NCBI GenBank assembly: GCA_044227705.1
Contig: JBGAWE010000205.1
Location: 1 to 8,140 of the forward strand
Origin: JANOQP01 sp044227705
Lineage (GTDB): Bacteria > Bacteroidota > Bacteroidia > Chitinophagales > Saprospiraceae
Direction: 5' to 3'
Length of the DNA stretch: 8,140 nucleotides
The position numbers and the translations under genes are program-made. The stretch's first letter is position 1, and every line of letters starts with the position of its first letter. The notes under the pieces are model-generated. The model was not told the DNA's origin. It saw nothing but the letters and a program-made list of their open reading frames with translations, and made no database searches. Shown in pieces: positions 7,701-8,140 of this stretch.

Positions 7701-7982
7701 CATGACAAAGGAGGCTGTGCGGTCTGTGCCGCTCGTGGGCTTGTAGGTGCCTGCGGCGACCCAGATTTGGTCGCCCGAGACGACGCTCGCGTTGGTCAGC
7801 GCGGATTGAAGGTCGGTGTAGGCATTCGTCCAGGAGGTGCCGTTGTTGGCCCCGGCAGCGGTCGATTTGACATACCAAGTGGCCGCGCCGAGCGTCGCTT
7901 GGCCAAAGAGGAAGAGGGCGAACAACATCGTGCCCATGCCTCGCGCGGCACTGGAAGTGCGCGGTGTAAACCTGTTTTCCAT
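1761..7982 (-). CDS. Giant T9SS-exported multi-domain surface protein (beta-helix x2, TSP3, MopE-like, GDW modules, sorting domain)
   Basis: Encodes 2073 residues ending in TAG. Domain order: signal peptide 1 to about 33 (FALFLFGQATLGA core); beta-helix modules at 36-532 and 543-913, each opening WYV..., containing WVAAGTYKPTSGTDR and GVEILGGFPNTGNPTLADRD, and closing like choice-of-anchor Q domains (SPC-N-GT, GAPADD, DMGxDEN); six TSP3 units 918-1041; MopE-like motif 1042-1070; 'GTDWNTPCNW' module from 1084 with tandem repeats 1186-1334; Ig-like segment 1416-1497; second 'GDWSDPANW' module from about 1498, with APGNSPG near 1793; Fn3-like linker 1894-1990; type A sorting domain from about 1995. 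T9SS substrates cross the outer membrane and are anchored or released there. The start at 7982 is preferred over ATG at 8030 because it leaves a normal-length signal peptide; both genes also share TCAATC 8-10 nt before ATG. No catalytic motif was recognised; an adhesive or matrix role is inferred. Confidence 0.93.
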   Translation of the reverse strand: MENRFTPRTSSAARGMGTMLFALFLFGQATLGAATWYVKSTAAGANNGTSWTNAYTDLQSALTNASVVSGDQIWVAAGTYKPTSGTDRTASFVMKSGVEILGGFPNTGNPTLADRDWAANPTILSGNIGDQGLSTDNSYHVIFNNFTSGSPLGGTAALDGFTITGGYANSAAPHCYGGGMYNLYASPTVTHCIFSANTVVRSIATSGEGRGGGMYNSASAPSVTYCTFSGNEARAANSSGQNYGGGMYNSGSTMTVSNCTFTGNTTPNSDEDTYGGGMCNESMTITINDCTFSGNAACYGGGVYSSNSTTTTTNCAFSANALDTYPGGVNGSGMFLNGCSGSVSHCDFTGNLATAALGIQYGSPIEMGYCTFLNNPVYGITLQTAAPNITNCLFAGNNFGGLANWNGGVSAPVITNCTFSENPGFPNLGAITNYGASTPTLKNCILWGAGPSVYNPSGVVSISYSDVKQTSGVYPGTGNINADPLFVSSTDFHLQNTSPCINTGTATGAPADDFDGDGRPIGGGFDMGYDENTNPCPATGTIWYVNAAAAPGGNGASWNCAFQDLQLALAAASSGHKIWVAAGTYKPTSGTDRSISFVMKSGVEILGGFPNTGNPTLADRDWGTNQTTLSGEIGAGGAGDNSYHVVANINNSLTSTAILDGFFITGGNASINTTHSGGGIYCLNSSPGISNCYVSNNTANGTGAGFYGRNFSGSMTRVTFNGNSAPLGGGIGIESTSNSTWDKCTFSFNNGTVGGGGMYLDSVYFSSPGMRMTNCLFTGNTSPLGAGMYASLSDPALTNCTVSANAASTNGGGLYKDATSSAPTIKNCIFWNNGTEIVYSSLAPTVTYSDVQGSPVFSGTGNINTNPLLTANFHLPVNSPCLNVGTNTGAPADDIDGDSRPFATTVDMGFDENTSFVDTDGDGIADAVDNCPSIANALQTDSDGDGIGDVCDNCPTVVNLSQTDSDSDGFGDDCDACPGFDDHLDSDSDGVPNNCDNCPSIANANQLDGDGDGIGDVCDNCPSNANANQSNSDSDSFGDACDCAPLNSSIYPGATEVCNGLDDNCDGTIDNIIVDCSIAGTRIWTGAIGTDWNTPCNWSPACVPTAADDVKIPDAANDPVISSAAEAKSVHVQTGAMLTNNSSLTVNGSFPMPSLTNGFANEGTVENNGSLVIGNTSNSGDFGLLNFATFNNNTGGDIHIDRSSSIGLRNYSGTFTNAANITVGAMASVGNYGILNEATFNSVGGEIHIDRSFQAGMWNYSGTFTNAANITIGAIAPVGLYVLINMATFNNNVGGAIQLDRSSDAALINNKGIFTNAAKITVGTVAPVGNYGLQNGGLFSSTPTFNNNACGEILTNYPVSNESGNAFSNAGLLTSNTTGAHTNDGTFTNNGILDYPQGNPIPNVVNNDVVVAPITGVCSIPNALTLGGSVSFTAASTWYFDAGLTQTAGAYNQATNTFTPISSFPQGAATTVYLSISDNANGCPRTVSLRVTLTGGCLTFLGTVSGDWSDPANWSGGAVPTSASLASGDGIVIAANCSAVNVNLTMPSGTSLTVNAGKVLTLNPSSNFTFATNTTVTVQAGAGLYYGNVVTSATMDIFGQYWPQSLTLNSGAMLNIKPGGFYNCPNCSEFPLAGSTITNDGTMWTGTPNSWQCTLNNNAGAFFGSSGQGSQVMFGASSTVNNRGMFQTYDANTSGQFTNFSTGTVTMPATGFFTIKGSANFQNQGMLILPIVSSYLNLKDNAVLNNTGTFKNNGFFYQTGNSTYTNIGTYMGSGTVGGAPFTNFPGGIVAPGNSPGCASFSNGFSSSGTLNIELGGLDPCGAFDRVVVTGAASLDVGGSLNVTLWGSPTFPVGTALTILTATSRTGVFDNVSLPPNWFVNYLPTSVVLTYGLALPTELVDFQAKRDGQKARLDWRTASESSNQGWEIERSPDGVSFEKMGFVAGQGTTADRHDYLFFDEKPLAGVNFYRLRQLDFDGKATLSPIVSVEMGGGRAEIFVFPNPVSGGDLSVRFSQISTDEPVRLRLFDVGGRLVLEKEATGDEGLLEMNAVPAGAYLLEAEAAGEIFRKKILVK
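1764..1985 (-). other. T9SS type A C-terminal sorting domain (residues 2000-2073)
   Basis: The last 74 residues start PNPVSGGDLSVRF after EIFVF, continue with RLRLFDVGGRLVLEKEA and end VPAGAYLLEAEA...FRKKILVK. These are the hallmarks of the Por-secretion-system C-terminal domain: PNP start, a central LxDxxGRxV strand, the PAGxYxL strand and a basic KKILVK end. The upstream LPTELVDF and GWEIERSPDG linker is the common partner of this domain in Bacteroidota. Confidence 0.95.
3981..4427 (-). repeat. Three tandem ~50-residue repeats (residues 1186-1334)
   Basis: Units are 4427-4278 (50 residues), 4277-4131 (49) and 4130-3981 (50). Each follows NxATFNxxxGGxIxxDRS, then an N-rich turn, G(T/I)FTNAA(N/K)IT(V/I)G and (S/P)VGxYxL. 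A half unit precedes the array (ENNGSLVIGN...SGDFGLL) and a degenerate one follows (TFNNNACGEI). The pattern fits coils of a beta-solenoid; the DNA is visibly less GC-rich than the surrounding gene. Confidence 0.88.
4773..5231 (-). other. Thrombospondin type 3 array followed by MopE-like metal-binding motif (residues 918-1070)
   Basis: Residues 918-1041 hold six TSP3 units with DxDxDGxxD calcium ligands and paired cysteines, such as DTDGDGIADAVDNCP, DSDGDGIGDVCDNCP and DGDGDGIGDVCDNCP. The third-to-fourth junction is shortened (CPGFDDHLDSDSDG) and the sixth unit is truncated. It runs directly into residues 1042-1070, matching the MopE-type motif around IYPGATEVCNGLDDNCDG. TSP3 arrays are rigid calcium-filled rods, here linking the N-terminal beta-helices to the C-terminal modules. 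Confidence 0.88.
5244..6356 (-). repeat. Beta-helix module, copy 2 (residues 543-913)
   Basis: A shorter second copy of the same module, starting WYVNAAAAPGGNGASW and ending SPCLNVGTNTGAPADD, VDMGFDEN. It has fewer coils (SNCYVSNN, TRVTFNGN, DKCTFSFN, TNCLFTGN, TNCTVSAN, KNCIFWNN), so the duplication was followed by gain or loss of coils. The coil TRVTFNGN lacks the cysteine found in the others. Confidence 0.85.
6116..6253 (-). repeat. 138-bp direct repeat, copy 2
   Basis: Matches bases 7631-7768 in the equivalent position of beta-helix module 2. Several of the differences are silent; one cluster changes RTASF to RSISF. Recombination between the copies would delete 505 codons in frame and fuse the modules. 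Confidence 0.88.
6387..7877 (-). repeat. Beta-helix module, copy 1 (residues 36-532)
   Basis: Ten successive coils repeat a GGGMYN...(V/I)xxCxFxxN pattern (examples: VTHCIFSAN, VTYCTFSGN, VSNCTFTGN, INDCTFSGN, ITNCLFAGN), as in right-handed parallel beta-helix proteins and reminiscent of chlamydial-type PMP repeats (GGA/FxxN). One cysteine recurs at the same place in each coil. The module closes with NINADPLF, NTSPCINTGT and DDFDGDGRP, like choice-of-anchor Q domains. Confidence 0.85.
7631..7768 (-). repeat. 138-bp direct repeat, copy 1
   Basis: This segment codes WVAAGTYKPTSGTDR through GGFPNTGNPTLADRDW in beta-helix module 1. By eye it differs from bases 6116-6253 at about 9 of 138 positions with no gaps, at a fixed offset of 1515 bp. 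The sequence on either side is far more diverged. Confidence 0.88.
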
Positions 7983-8140
7983 AGAGATCTGATTGAAGAA
8001 TTGCTGTAATGCGCGGAAAGGTTCCGGCATCGCGGAAGCGAATTTGGGTCAATTCTACCAGATGCTCGCTGGTGTGGCCCCCGCGAGCGGCGTATTTTTT
8101 AATAAAACAAGTGTTTTTCGGAGGCTTTTTCGGCCTATCT
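7983..8140 (-). promoter_or_regulatory. Leader region upstream of the giant surface protein gene
   Basis: No separate gene is visible in these 158 bp. An AT-rich patch lies at 8093-8117. A perfect 6-bp palindrome, GCTCGC at 8064-8069 and GCGAGC at 8083-8088, has a 13-nt loop. On the minus strand TAGAATTG (8057-8050) is one base from the Bacteroidota -7 consensus TAnnTTTG, but no TTG is found at the matching -33 distance, so the promoter assignment is weak. An in-frame ATG at 8030 would add 16 residues ahead of the preferred start. AGGC/GCCT near the right edge could be the tail of a terminator for an upstream gene, but lacks a T run. Confidence 0.3.

Noticed and set aside
7983..8030. Upstream ATG at 8030 as the true start of the giant gene
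   Set aside because: It would place 16 extra residues before an otherwise normal signal peptide, giving an unusually long leader of about 49 residues; the ATG at 7982 also has an upstream context like that of the second gene.
8050..8079. Bacteroidota-type promoter at TAGAATTG
   Set aside because: The -7-like box is one base off consensus and no TTG occurs at the expected -33 spacing, so it is mentioned only within the leader entry.
8100..8140. Terminator hairpin at the right edge (AAAAC/GTTTT and AGGC/GCCT pairings)
   Set aside because: Stems are only 4-5 bp, there is no proper T run in the useful orientation, and the gene that would be terminated is not in the window.

Overview
The window holds two very large genes for secreted, multi-domain surface proteins, both on the minus strand and both encoded in GC-rich DNA. 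The downstream one runs off the left edge. The organism is most likely a GC-rich Bacteroidota, possibly of the Saprospiria or a related environmental group. The main evidence is a textbook type IX secretion (T9SS) C-terminal sorting domain on the large protein, preceded by the LPxEL...GFEIERS-type linker typical of that phylum. TSP3, HYR and choice-of-anchor-Q-like modules and the lack of clear Shine-Dalgarno sequences fit the same group. The exact lineage is inference.

Layout in the direction of transcription (right to left). Bases 8140-7983 are a non-coding leader with an AT-rich patch and a short palindrome. Bases 7982-1761 encode a 2073-residue protein. In order it has a signal peptide, two copies of a right-handed beta-helix module, six thrombospondin type 3 calcium-binding units, a MopE-like metal-binding motif, a 'GxDW...NW...VPT' module with three tandem 50-residue repeats, an Ig-like segment, a second 'GDW...NW...VPT' module, a Fn3-like linker and the T9SS sorting domain. 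The 233-bp gap (1760-1528) contains a long imperfect inverted repeat starting 2 bp past the stop codon, a weak U-tract hairpin and the leader of the second gene. Bases 1527-1 encode the first 509 residues of a second exported protein. It has a signal peptide, a large glycine-rich domain whose pattern resembles the glycine-rich domain of the animal receptor kinases ALK/LTK, a beta-sandwich spacer and tandem HYR (hyalin) repeats. Its C-terminus is outside the window. This frame was translated by hand from the sequence and is open over its whole length.

The two genes are same-strand neighbours and probably both encode cell-surface or released adhesive proteins. There is no enzyme, RNA gene, CRISPR array, transposase or defence system that I can support. 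The points most worth a second look are the ALK/LTK-like glycine-rich domain, the 95-bp inverted repeat between the genes, and the modular repeat architecture of the large protein: a 138-bp near-identical DNA repeat flanked by diverged, compositionally different sequence, and three tandem 50-residue units.
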